Positions 45,311 to 55,180 of a stretch of DNA of 64,000 nucleotides are shown here, piece by piece. Positions within the stretch are counted from its first letter, which is position 1. Every line of letters starts with the position of its first letter. The notes below the pieces were generated by a model. It saw nothing but the letters and a program-made list of their open reading frames with translations, did not search any database and was not told the origin of the DNA. The translations under genes and the position numbers were made by a program. The DNA lies in contig CP136069.1 of assembly GCA_032622095.1 (NCBI GenBank), positions 46,910,194 to 46,974,193 on the forward strand, in the 5' to 3' direction. This DNA is from Siphonodentalium dalli. Its lineage: Eukaryota; Mollusca; Scaphopoda; Gadilida; Siphonodentaliidae.

Positions 45311-46184
45311 GCCGTGTATATCTCATATGAGCTCGCAGACTAAATGGTGAATGTCTTTGGAAACGCATATATATGTAATAGTTACCTTCTATATATAATT
45401 CCAATATCGCTTTGGAACTTTACTTTTGTTGTGTTATTTTCAGGCTGATATGTATGGTGATTATCCGCTTCTCGGCGGGTGGGTTGCTGGCAGAGTTATC
45501 AGAATCAAAGGAAGAATTGAAGCCGGTGGCGTGTAAGCAATATTTAATACATATAATTCATAACAAAAATATTGACATGATATACATGTATATAATTAGC
45601 AATTGCGTTGCAATGGAGGGGATTCGACAACAAGCCAACAATAACTAAATTAGAGAGTTATAGATAAATGTGATGTCCTATTGATCCATTTAGATGGCAC
45701 CAAAGGGGTCTACTCGTGGTATCGTTTTACGAGAAAGATAATGGTGCGGGCTAGGATTTTCTAAAGTCACACCGCTGTTGTCGGGTGGCAGACAAGGCAG
45801 AGGGGCACGAAACTTTTATACAAACATCCCCATGATAAAAGGAGTCTATGATGTGGTTTAAATATGTCAAAAGTGGCCACATTCGAGTCAGGGATACACG
45901 GAAGGGGAGAGGGGCACCACAATTGATAAACTAAGTTTAGCGCGGAGCGACCATATAGATGGCACCAAACTGGTCTACTATGGGTAACTTTTTTACTAGA
46001 AAAATAGTTAGAGATTTAGAATTTTCTAGAGTGACGCTGTTGTCAGGGGCAGAAAAGGGGAATGGTAGAAATTGTTTTTGTCGCCGATTGCCACGAAATT
46101 TATATATAATCATTCACATGATATGAGGAATCTAATGGTATTGTTCAAATATGTAAACAAATTGGCGCCATTCGCGTCTGTATA
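45311..46184. repeat. Spacer and two-unit repeat, unit about 270 bp
   Basis: Units from about 45690 and 45957 share 'agatggcaccaaa', 'ggtctac', 'gattttctaaagt' or 'aattttctagagt' and 'catgatatgagg'-like words. Non-coding. Confidence 0.5.
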
Positions 46185-46500
46185 GTGAAAATGTGATTAT
46201 ATACTCAATACCCCCGTTTCATTCAGAGGTTTTAGTCGATGTATGTAGCGCCTTACAATGCGTGAAAAATAAACGCATTACCAAACGTTGTATGTTGGCT
46301 TAAATTAAGCCACATAGTTAACCGCAATGTTTCGACTCTAGAACATAGAACTAGCATGCATAACTATGAAGGTTGAGTCTTCATCAGAGGCACGGCCTTG
46401 TATTGAATGGGTATTTACATTATATATGTATGTACTCATGTTTTTTTCGGTAATTTATATCTCTTTATTATTGGAAGAGGATTTACAGAACCATTTATGT
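46185..46500 (-). repeat. 3' LTR-like repeat of the PLE, with hammerhead-like boxes
   Basis: Shares with 54870-55180 'tatagtgaaaatg', 'atatactcaa', 'tgtagcgccttacaatgcgt', 'gcaatgtttcgact' and 'atgtactcat'. On the minus strand CTGATGA (46387-46381) and GAAAC (46333-46329) flank a GACTC/GAGTC stem, resembling the hammerhead ribozyme motifs reported in PLE terminal repeats. An extra A before the stem makes it imperfect. Confidence 0.5.
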
Positions 46501-47159
46501 GGTCCCAATCAGTGCACGCCTGTGTGTTTTGTAGATGTCGTTTGCATACAAAACGATTTAATGTCACAATTTGCATGCATTCAGTGCACTGTTAATTTAG
46601 ATTTACCTCGTATTTCGTTTTGTGCCTGGCATGGTTTGTTCGCCTTGCCGGCATTTCCCTTGAGGAAAAGGGGTTGTCTGAAGCGTCCAGGAGCAATATG
46701 GTCGCTGTATTCACTTTCTTTGAATTAGTGATGTACCCCATATGATGTCCAGGCTATTTCGTTACATGAGATTGTAATGAGATAGACATAGGGTGTTATC
46801 GGTGTGGCTATTGAAGTCAGAGGTCGTAAATTTCCAATCAATAAATGTGTCACTTTACTCCATACTTATCTGGCGATTGTGGAATCCGAGTAGGTTATAA
46901 TTTTGTCTGATCAACAGATTAGAGACCCAAGATAGTGTGCCAAAGCTCTTTTATAATTTCTCTATATTTATTTATTTTGTTTGTTTGTTGTTTTGTCATT
47001 ATTTTTTTAATTAGCTACTTTGATTTTTATTTTATTGTTTTGGGCTTTTTTATTATATCTTAGCCTTCTGTTTTATTTTTCTTTCGAATTTTGTATCTAC
47101 CATTTTGGAGTCGGTTTAAAAATAATGTAGTTTTTACTGTATCATACTAAGCCATGATA
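46501..47159. other. PLE 3' flank, no gene supported
   Basis: The 120-codon plus frame at 46366-46728 begins inside the repeat and shows no domain. T-rich around 46960-47100. Confidence 0.45.
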
Positions 47160-48314
47160 TTTCTCATGACGTCATATTTCTGTGCGTGAGTGTGGCTTTG
47201 TTATTACCGTGGTTTCTGGTTCATTCGATCTCTTATTTCGCCGAGATTTTTTGTTCGCCGGAAAGCGACTCTCGGTTCTTTAAATATCTCCCTTATGATG
47301 AGTTTGGGATTTTGTCCCAATTTTCTTTAAGCATTCTATGTATGGTATCCCATTTGTTGTGAAGGGTGGTAATCATTGCCACCTTGTTATTATCCCTTAT
47401 TTTGTTTTTTAGTTCTGTTCACATATGAGACTGCGTTTCGATACTTGGCTATCTCCTTTGTTTTGTAGCCGCGTATTCTCAGTTTGTTGGCAAAAAAATC
47501 GCATCTGTTTTTGAAATAAGATTCATTGCTGAAATTGCGCATATAACTTGTGCACTCGCCAATGATAAATGATTTGAAGTTACCTTTCTCGTGTACCGCA
47601 TTTCGATGTAGATATTGGAATGTGTCTATTGGTTTAATATGGCATTTGAAATCGAGAGTTCCGGTTTTACTGAATGTTTGGCCTTTAAAGATATCAAGAT
47701 CTAGGAATATGGCTTCATTCTTTTGTATATTATATATAGGTAAACTTGATCAGGTCGTGCGCCTCGTTTGCCATGGTAAAGAATTGCATAATTTCTTCCT
47801 GGTTACCATCGAACAGTATTAGGCCATCATCTCTGAATCTTTTGTGCAGGATGATTTTGTGTTCGTATTTAAATTTATCTAACAAATGACAGCTTGTTGA
47901 TAGCATTATCGCATATCTCGGGCGAAAATTTGCTACCTTGTGCTGCTCCGACAACTTGTTTGTAACATTTTCCATTAAAGGTAAACTCGTTGTTTTCTAG
48001 GATAACATGTGCTATCTCTACGAGTTCGTCCGTTGTCGGGCGATTAATTGAGTAGACCATGTCCTTATTATTGTCGAGTTCTATTTTTAAAGATACAATG
48101 AGTTCTGAAAATCTCATATTCGTGTATAGGCTTGTGATGTCATAGGTCGCTAATAGCGCGTCAATGTTGATTTGGGTTTCTTCCTATATTTTGATCAACC
48201 GTTCCCTTTATATGCGTTGATTGCTTGTGTGATATCGGTAACAGAAAATGATAAAACACACTAATTATTTCGGTGGGACCGCTCGATTGCGATATGATAG
48301 GTCTACCAGGCGGT
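47160..48314 (-). pseudogene. PLE reverse transcriptase, palm to C-terminus
   Basis: Minus reading, upstream to downstream: PPGRPIISQSSGPTEIIS, LLATYDITSLYTN (motif A), GAAQGSKFSPEICDNA (motif B), LHKRFRDDGLILFDG (motif C, catalytic DD), then FLDLDIFKGQTF, HIKPIDTFQYLHRNAVHEKG and RNFSNESYFKNRCDFFANKL. After a shift IFKEPRVAFRRTKNLGEIRD ends the similarity near 47200. These are typical of Penelope-like elements, whose RT is related to telomerase. Several frameshifts and stops. Confidence 0.85.
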
Positions 48315-48332
48315 TGTATTTTTATACCGGTA

Positions 48333-48464
48333 AGTCTGTTAAAGAATATAAGAAAAAATTATTAAAATTGTAAAAATTGTAAAAAATAATAACAAATGAT
48401 GAAAAATTGTTAGGCCAATGCATTCTCTCATATATGCGAGGCGACCTATGATGCATTGGCACAG

Positions 48465-48530
<66 letters not shown>
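48333..48530 (+). mobile_element. 198-bp insertion with 18-bp target duplication and TA/TG tail
   Basis: 'tgtatttttataccggta' is present exactly at 48315-48332 and 48531-48548. Between lies an A-rich segment, a decayed copy of the 'ccaatgcattctc' palindrome (related to 63466-63694), then (TA)n and (TG)n tracts. It splits the PLE RT coding region. The long duplication points to target-primed insertion or a similar mechanism. Confidence 0.7.
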
Positions 48531-48533
<3 letters not shown>

Positions 48534-48548
48534 ATTTTTATACCGGTA

Positions 48549-48945
48549 TCATTTTGAAACTTGGATCAATATTTTTGTATCTGTGCCAATTTTGTGAACT
48601 TTAGGTAAAAAGTATATGTGCATTACACTGATTTTGTCATCTCTGTTAAATAGATATGCCCGTGTATTGTTATTTATTGAGCCATTTAGGCGCATCTTGT
48701 GTATCAGGCTGTGTACCTTTATTAGTGTATATTTTATATCTATTTGTGGTATTTCTATATAGTGTATTCCGTCATTGGGTTGTCTGGGGCATTCAGGTAT
48801 ATACTCGTTCGTTGTTCATTTGTTAGTCTTTTGTTAGACAGATTTCTGATGAATGATTTTGCTACGTTGAGCTTTTTGCAGAGCTTTTAAACAGTATGCT
48901 TTTTCTCCTCATTTTTTCGCATTTTTTGCTGATGATTTTTGTGTG
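48549..48945 (-). pseudogene. PLE reverse transcriptase N-terminal part
   Basis: Minus: KKLNVAKSFIRNLSNKRLTN, then NAPDNPMTEYT and after stops VMHIYFLPKVHKIGTDTK. 'YFLPKVHK' corresponds to the conserved LPKxHK block that opens the PLE RT. It continues on the far side of the 198-bp insertion. Confidence 0.7.
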
Positions 48946-48982
48946 TACATGTAGTGTGCTTTTGTATCTGCGGCCCATTGCA

Positions 48983-50913
48983 GGGGCCTGTTTCATGAAG
49001 CAATGTCATAAGATTATCTTAAGATGGACTTAATCTAAGATCTAAGGTGGATCTTATGATGTAACTTTTCCGTTTCAAGAACGCATTTCACAAAACAAGA
49101 TTAAGTCCTACTTAAGTAGTAATTTAAGTTCGCGCGCTTTTAAACTGGCTCTCGACAATTTATTACAGCTATGCACAGAAAATGTTGGTTCTGTGTATGT
49201 TATATGCCTAGGTACAGTGTCTGATGACATATACTAGGGTGTGTCTAAGAATAATTATGATATTTTAATGCAAGGGCGATAATCAGTATAATGACTGGTG
49301 CATACTTAACTGCACGAGCACGCTTTTTAACTGTGTTTTCGCGTCAGACCCTATCCACACATAGCTGCATGCTTCCAATGCCTATTTTATACAAACGTGA
49401 CGAGCTCAAATATATTATTTCAGTTATTAAAGGGACTTATACATCGTAACTCAGAATGTGAACCTTCACCCATATAACATGCTACAGCGGCGACGCGAGA
49501 CATATGTTCGCTCCTTTCAATGCTGATATTAGGTTATAATGCATTATACGCGTCTTTGAAGCCTCTATAATACCAGGAAACCGAATATGTCGCCACGATG
49601 GCATACACATACAATACACCACAATGGAAGCACTGAGCTAAACGCTCTTTATTGATTGCCAACATTCATGGAATACTAACACAAAAGGCTCTTTATTTAT
49701 ATTGCTATAATGTGAATAGGACTTCATATCGTGCTCCAAATAGACTTATTTCCAATCTGAGACATACTTGTAGAAGCCATATATAAATGATGTTAATGCC
49801 ATTTGCTCTGGTTCTGTTGACAAATGTGCTAAACGTCTGTTATAATTAACAAACTGCGTATGAACTTCGAAAGTACGTTACGTTGAACGACATTCTGCAT
49901 GTATGTTTTAATAAAAACCAAATCAACTACTTCTAATAAAGAGCGTTTATAATTAACAACACGTGAACAGACGGCCGGTTCACAGGCCCCTGTGGAAAAT
50001 TACTAAAATACCAATATAGACTGTACCACTGGTATAGTCTATGATGGTATTTTACTAATTCCCCCAGGGGTCTGTGGGCCGGTTCACAGTGATATTATAT
50101 GTTCTTTCGCGGATCCCGGTGTGCCCGCGCGGTCCGTATACTATATACATGCTATATATCTTTTTATTTCATAGTTAATAGATTATGATAATATACATAA
50201 TAATAATAAAATAACATAAATTATGTATTATTATCTTGCCGATATATATACGGGGTACATATACGATACATTTTACAATCAAATTATAACATAATAATAT
50301 AGAAAGGCAAGTAAATAATAATAATAATAATAATAGCTGACATAAGCATTTATAAAAAAAATGAGTATAAATCATTCACTATTATCCTCGATGTGAAAAT
50401 GTTGGGACTAATTGTCTCAACGTGATTATTGTCTACAGTGCGATTGGGTGATTTGAATCGCAAATGATGTTCAACTCTATGTAAATATATTCTTTTTGTA
50501 ACAGCAATTAGACATGTATATATAGTCCGGTCTTGGCGGTTTACAGTTAGTAGCGGACACCCCGCCAATCTTGCAACCACTGGTCACGTCACTGCTATAG
50601 CTTTGGTTGTTAATTACTACCATTTCTGAAACTCCCCTCCGTGCTAGCAAGGTGTTATTCAGTTAAATGTGTTTATACTAATATATAAATGAACTAAATC
50701 CCATCCACATTTCGGACCAACTGCGGATCACAACGTAGGTCTTAACTTTAAGTTTATCTTATGACACCTCACATCAGTCTTAAAGTTAAGACCAAAGTTA
50801 AGACCATCTTAGGTTAAGACCTTGTTCGTGAAACGCACTTATGACTGAAGTTTGAACTTATGACCATCTTAAGTCCCAACTATATCATAAGTTGCCTTCA
50901 TGAAACAGGGCCC
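48983..50913. mobile_element. 1.9-kb TIR element inserted in the PLE
   Basis: Ends 'ggggcctgtttcatgaag' and 'cttcatgaaacagggccc' are inverted with one change. Subterminal 'cttaagatgg'/'ccatcttaag' blocks continue the inversion. The interior holds a MITE family A fragment (49640-49960), a hairpin (49963-50089) and no transposase. A 17-bp word 'tagtagcggacaccccg' at 50549 recurs at 51587. Confidence 0.7.
49963..50089. repeat. Long hairpin around 'tagactgtaccactggtata'
   Basis: Arms 'gtgaacagacggccggttca' ... 'actaaaatacca' and 'tggtattttact' ... 'gggccggttcac' pair over about 50 bp. Probably a foldback element nested in the TIR element. Confidence 0.7.
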
Positions 50914-51055
50914 TGGATCGTTCGTGATTATTTACTTATGTGGAGATCAAGCAAATTGTGTTTAAGCAAATGGCGCCATTCATGCACTGCTTATATGGAT
51001 TGGCTTATATTGAGATTTGGTTGAACTGTTGGTGTGGTGTGTTATTGCTGGGCGT

Positions 51056-51585
51056 TCCCATATGGCACCCATGGCAAATAGGCCTTACTTCAAAAATTGA
51101 AATGGTTCAACACCGAGCAGTCAGATACATCTTCAATATTTCAACTACCCAAGCAGCCCCACAAACATGTTAAACATTCTCAAATGGCATATTCTTATCA
51201 GAAGAAGATACTTCTCCTCTGTTATCCGCTTTCACAAAATCAGATATAATCATGTAAACATCACTGACTCTGCACCACTAACACCCACACGGGACCACAA
51301 ACTTCTCCGCCCCTTCTATCGACCGAAATACCTCAGCACTTCCTTCTATCCTCTATCAATTTCTCTCTGGAACAAAATCCCAACCGACACTGCCTATATT
51401 CAGGACGCATCATTGCTTAAGAATGTCCTCCACAGTCACTTCTATGAACCCGGTAAGAGCAAGCATGGCTCATCCACAAAACCACCGCCATCCCGATCAC
51501 CATAGTGCCAAAAGAATGGTACATATAATTCAAATGCTCTGATTTTAATAATAATAATACAAAAAAATCTTTTACCCATGTAATT
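51056..51585 (+). pseudogene. 3'-end copy of the adjacent LINE
   Basis: Starts 'cccatatggcacccatggca' and stays highly similar to 53766-54290 up to 'cttttacccatgtaatta'. It has lost at least one base in the 'caatatttcaactac' region, which breaks the frame. It lies head-to-tail directly upstream of the longer copy. Confidence 0.8.
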
Positions 51586-51586
51586 A

Positions 51587-54290
51587 GTAGCGGACACCCC
51601 GGCAAAAATCATGATACCTGGTACAAAGCACATCTCGATTGCATCATACTATAAACCATCTGAAAATGACCCCGACAGCATTAACGCGCTAGCTACCTCC
51701 TTAAACAGAGTCCCTCGAAATAACCACATATGGATATTAGGGGACTTCAACCTCCCAAAATATGACTGGGATAAACATGACATCCTAGCAGACTGTAGTT
51801 GTCCTTCCCTGTATGCTGAATTCATCGACATCATGGAGGAAAAAGGGTTAGAACAAGTCGTCAAAATACCCACACGACTCAACAACACCCTAGATATGTT
51901 CTTCCTCAACCAACCCAGCCTTATTCACAACATCAAAACTCTACCAAGCCTCGGTAACTCAGATCATGACATTGTCTACTATGAGCTCAGTATTAAATCC
52001 ACACCGTCACCGCCACATAAAAGAAAGATCATACTGTACAACAAAGCCAATTGGAACGTCATAAAAACCAAACTTACTGAATTCCAAGCAGAATACTACC
52101 ACGCTATATATACACAAAAACTGGACGTGGAAGGAAAATGGCAACTAATAAAAAATAAGATCCATGAACTCACCAACAAATATATTCCCACCAAGACTAC
52201 ACATAAGAACCAGTCCAAGGCATGGATCACCCTTGAATTAAAACACCTCCTTCGGAAGAAAGGGCACCTCCACCGACAAATCAGGCGAAGCCAAAACAAA
52301 AACACTGAACACATCCAAACCAAATACAAATCCATCAAACGCCTCATTCAAACCAAAATACGTCAAGCATACTGGCAACATATTGAAAAGATCGTATGTT
52401 CTGACTGCTCCAAAGAAGGCAAAGGCAACCCGGTATACAACAGACCATGGACAAAAAATTGGTCATTCGTAAAACAGCGTAAAAGCGAAAATACAGGTGT
52501 CTCCCCACTGAAAGTTGAGGGTGAAATCAAACTCCATCCTAAAGACCAAGCTGATGCCCTCAATCAGCAATTCCACTCTGCTTTTACAACACCAAAACCT
52601 CTTACCCTGTCACACTTGTGCGAACTAAAACATCTAATGTCGCACCACAGAAGTAATGAAATGAAGATCATTGACATCACAAACGAAGGCGTGTCCAAAT
52701 TACTGAAACAGCTCAAACCAAACAAAGCAATGGGCATCGACATGATCTCTCCCTATTTCCTTAAGGAAATTCATGCAGAAATCTCACCTATAATCACAAA
52801 CCTCTTCCGCCACTCTCTTTCATCGGGTGAGGTACCCATCGACTGGCGTACTGCCCAAGTTGCCCCAATCTTCAAAAAAGGATCTACGGCAAAACCTGAA
52901 AACTATCGCCCAATATCTCTTACCTGTATCCTCAGCAAACAACTCGAACATATTATCACTTCTAATATTATGTCCTTTCTTGATTCAAATAAACTCCTAT
53001 ATAAACACCAACATGGATTCCGCTCACGTCTTAGCTGTGAAATTCAACTTGTCTCTTTCTCACAGGACATACTGGACTCTCTTGCACAGCATCAACAAAC
53101 CGATGTGGCGGTTTTAGACTTCTCAAAGGCCTTTGATAAAGCTGACCATCAACGCCTCATCTTAAAACTGAAAAGAGTGGGCATAGATAATACCACAGTA
53201 AACTGGATAACATCATTCCTCTCAAACAGAACACAGAAAGTCCGTGCTGATGGCTCTGAATCAGAATCATGCCCTGTACTATCAGGTGTTCCTCAGGACT
53301 CTGTCCTGGGGCCCTGCCTCTTCCTTATCTACATCAATGATATGCCCACATCCCTGAAATGCAATACACGACTCTTCGCAGATGACACTATCGTCTATTG
53401 TACCCCATGCCCCACTGACTGCAACCATCTCCAACAAGATTTAAACCAACTCGAAAAATGGGGAAAAGAATGGGCCATGTCTTTCAATACCATCAAATGT
53501 GAAATAATTACAATAACCAGAAAAAAAGAACCAATAACAAACAACTACCTACTTCATGGCACAATACTGAAAAACACCACTGCAACCAAGTACCTCGGCC
53601 TAACCATCACAAACAAGCTTGAATGGAAACCTCACATTAATAACATAGTGCACAAAGCAAATGCCACACTGAGGTTCCTAAAACGTAACATCAGAACAGA
53701 CAACAGAATAATAAAGGAGCTGGCATACAAAACCTATGTTCGACCACAGCTCGAATACTGTTGCCCCATATGGCACCCATGGCAAATAGGCCTCACTTCA
53801 AAAATTGAAATGGTTCAACACCGAGGAGTCAGATATATCTTCAATATTTACAACTACCCAAGCAGCCCCACAAACATGTTAAACATTCTTAAATGGCCTA
53901 CTCATAGCAGTAGAAGAGACTCCTCCTCTGTTATCCTCTTCCATAAAATCAGATATAATCACGTAAACATCACTGACTCTGCTCCACTAACACCCACACG
54001 AGACCACAAACTTCTCCGGCCCTTCTATCGACCGAAATACCTCAGCACTTCCTTTTATCCGAGAACAATTTCTCTCTGGAACAAAATCCCAACCGATACT
54101 GCAAATATTCAAGACACATCATTGTTTAAGGGTGCCCTCCACAGTCACTTATATGAACCCGGTAAGAGCAAGCAGGGCTCCTCCACAAAACCACCACCAG
54201 CGTCAAAATAATGGTACATAAATTCCAAATACTCTTGATTTTAATAATAAACAAAAACAAAAACAAAAATTCTTTTACCCATGTAATTAT
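51587..54290 (+). mobile_element. Non-LTR retrotransposon (CR1/Jockey-like), 5'-truncated, largely intact frame
   Basis: Begins inside the endonuclease domain at 51587 and ends with a short 3' UTR and 'cttttacccatgtaatta', the same 3' end as the copy before it. Two head-to-tail copies with a shared 3' end could come from nested insertion at the same site or from tandem duplication. It is inserted on the opposite strand to the surrounding PLE. Confidence 0.8.
51611..54211 (+). CDS. LINE ORF2: endonuclease C-terminus and reverse transcriptase
   Basis: 866 codons without a stop. Residues about 1-125: C-terminal half of an exonuclease-endonuclease-phosphatase fold (HISIASYYKP, WILGDFNLP at about 41-49, NSDHD at about 115-119). 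Residues about 365-650: RT with NKAMGIDMISPYFLKE, NYRPISLTCILSK, motif A VLDFSKAFDKADH (about 500), motif B SGVPQDSVLGP (about 558) and motif C RLFADDT (about 588). The C-terminus includes LEYCCPIWHPWQ, LFHKIRYNHV and SLWNKIPTD. Motif B normally reads GVPQG; the Asp here is unusual and would probably impair activity. The endonuclease N-terminus is missing, so the copy is not autonomous. The ATG is simply the first in frame. Confidence 0.85.
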   Translation: MIPGTKHISIASYYKPSENDPDSINALATSLNRVPRNNHIWILGDFNLPKYDWDKHDILADCSCPSLYAEFIDIMEEKGLEQVVKIPTRLNNTLDMFFLNQPSLIHNIKTLPSLGNSDHDIVYYELSIKSTPSPPHKRKIILYNKANWNVIKTKLTEFQAEYYHAIYTQKLDVEGKWQLIKNKIHELTNKYIPTKTTHKNQSKAWITLELKHLLRKKGHLHRQIRRSQNKNTEHIQTKYKSIKRLIQTKIRQAYWQHIEKIVCSDCSKEGKGNPVYNRPWTKNWSFVKQRKSENTGVSPLKVEGEIKLHPKDQADALNQQFHSAFTTPKPLTLSHLCELKHLMSHHRSNEMKIIDITNEGVSKLLKQLKPNKAMGIDMISPYFLKEIHAEISPIITNLFRHSLSSGEVPIDWRTAQVAPIFKKGSTAKPENYRPISLTCILSKQLEHIITSNIMSFLDSNKLLYKHQHGFRSRLSCEIQLVSFSQDILDSLAQHQQTDVAVLDFSKAFDKADHQRLILKLKRVGIDNTTVNWITSFLSNRTQKVRADGSESESCPVLSGVPQDSVLGPCLFLIYINDMPTSLKCNTRLFADDTIVYCTPCPTDCNHLQQDLNQLEKWGKEWAMSFNTIKCEIITITRKKEPITNNYLLHGTILKNTTATKYLGLTITNKLEWKPHINNIVHKANATLRFLKRNIRTDNRIIKELAYKTYVRPQLEYCCPIWHPWQIGLTSKIEMVQHRGVRYIFNIYNYPSSPTNMLNILKWPTHSSRRDSSSVILFHKIRYNHVNITDSAPLTPTRDHKLLRPFYRPKYLSTSFYPRTISLWNKIPTDTANIQDTSLFKGALHSHLYEPGKSKQGSSTKPPPASK

Positions 54291-54869
54291 CTTTTATTCA
54301 TGCGCCCCCTAATAATCCTCAGTTCATTGAGGGCATGGGATATACTGTAGATGTAGATGTGTCTTGTAATTAATGCCGCCATTCCAGCTGTCAGTTTCTC
54401 GTATATCTGGAATCTCTGGATCCCATCAGTTTGCTTTTATTTTTGAGGATTAAGACAATTCTATATGTTTATGTACCGTTGTTCATATATTTTCAATTGC
54501 AAATACCTCAATGGTTTCCTTTCGCCCTTTACGTCATTTGTTATTTAATGTGGTGCATTATGCTTCTTGTACACGGTTGTATACTGGCGGGGTCATGCAA
54601 CCTGCCGATATGCCAATTTATACATCCACGTTGGACTTTTGCATTAAGTCATATTAAAATCGAGGACGATAAAGATGATATCATCCATGTGTATTGGTAC
54701 ATGTCTTTGTCAAAGGTGCATAGGTGGCCTGACAAGAGGGTAAGCATACTGTGGCAGTTTTGAATGGATGTTTTTTTTATAGAAGACGCATGTTTGCTTT
54801 ATATTGTCATGACATTTGAATGTGATTACTGTGCACACGTTAAAGTGTGCCCTATGGTTCACTTATTGA
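54291..54869. other. Possible PLE N-terminal remnant
   Basis: On the minus strand coding-like pieces such as GIQRFQIYEKLTAG and HMDDIIFIVLDFN are broken by stops. Position and strand suit the 5' part of the PLE frame, but I cannot confirm it. Confidence 0.25.
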
Positions 54870-55180
54870 TTGTTGTTTGTATAGTGAAAATGTGGTTATA
54901 TACTCAACACCTGAGTTTCTATCAGAGGTTTTGGACGATGAATGTAGCGCCTTACAATGCGTAGAATATAATCGCACCACCACCACACGCTCTTTGTTTG
55001 TTTACACAACGTTGATTCCGCAATGTTTCGACTATATTTACATAGAGCTGGCATTTAGTTCTATGAAGGGTAAGTCTTTGTCGGAGGCACGCCCTTATTT
55101 AATAAATATTTACACTGTACGTGTATGTACTCATATGTCCTCTTTTTTATCAGAAGAGGAGTTTTATAATCAGTATGCTT
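54870..55180 (-). repeat. 5' LTR-like repeat of the PLE
   Basis: Direct-repeat partner of 46185-46500. The hammerhead-like boxes are decayed here (CCGACAA instead of CTGATGA; GAAAC kept at 55029-55025). The 132-codon plus frame at 54847-55245 spans the repeat and is not called. Confidence 0.55.

Larger units (their letters stand above)
46185..55180 (-). mobile_element. Penelope-like retroelement (PLE), broken up by nested insertions
   Basis: A minus-strand PLE reverse transcriptase (47160-48945) lies between two diverged direct repeats (46185-46500 and 54870-55180), as expected for the LTR-like terminal repeats of Penelope elements. Three later insertions separate the parts: a 198-bp element at 48333-48530, a 1.9-kb TIR element at 48983-50913, and LINE copies at 51056-54290. 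No GIY-YIG endonuclease was recognised. Treating all parts as one element is inference from order and strand. Confidence 0.6.

Noticed and set aside
46366-46728. 120-codon plus-strand frame
   Set aside because: Begins in the PLE terminal repeat; the repeat partner at 54870 does not preserve the reading.
51649-52563. Minus-strand frames of 66-86 codons
   Set aside because: Antisense shadows of the intact LINE frame.
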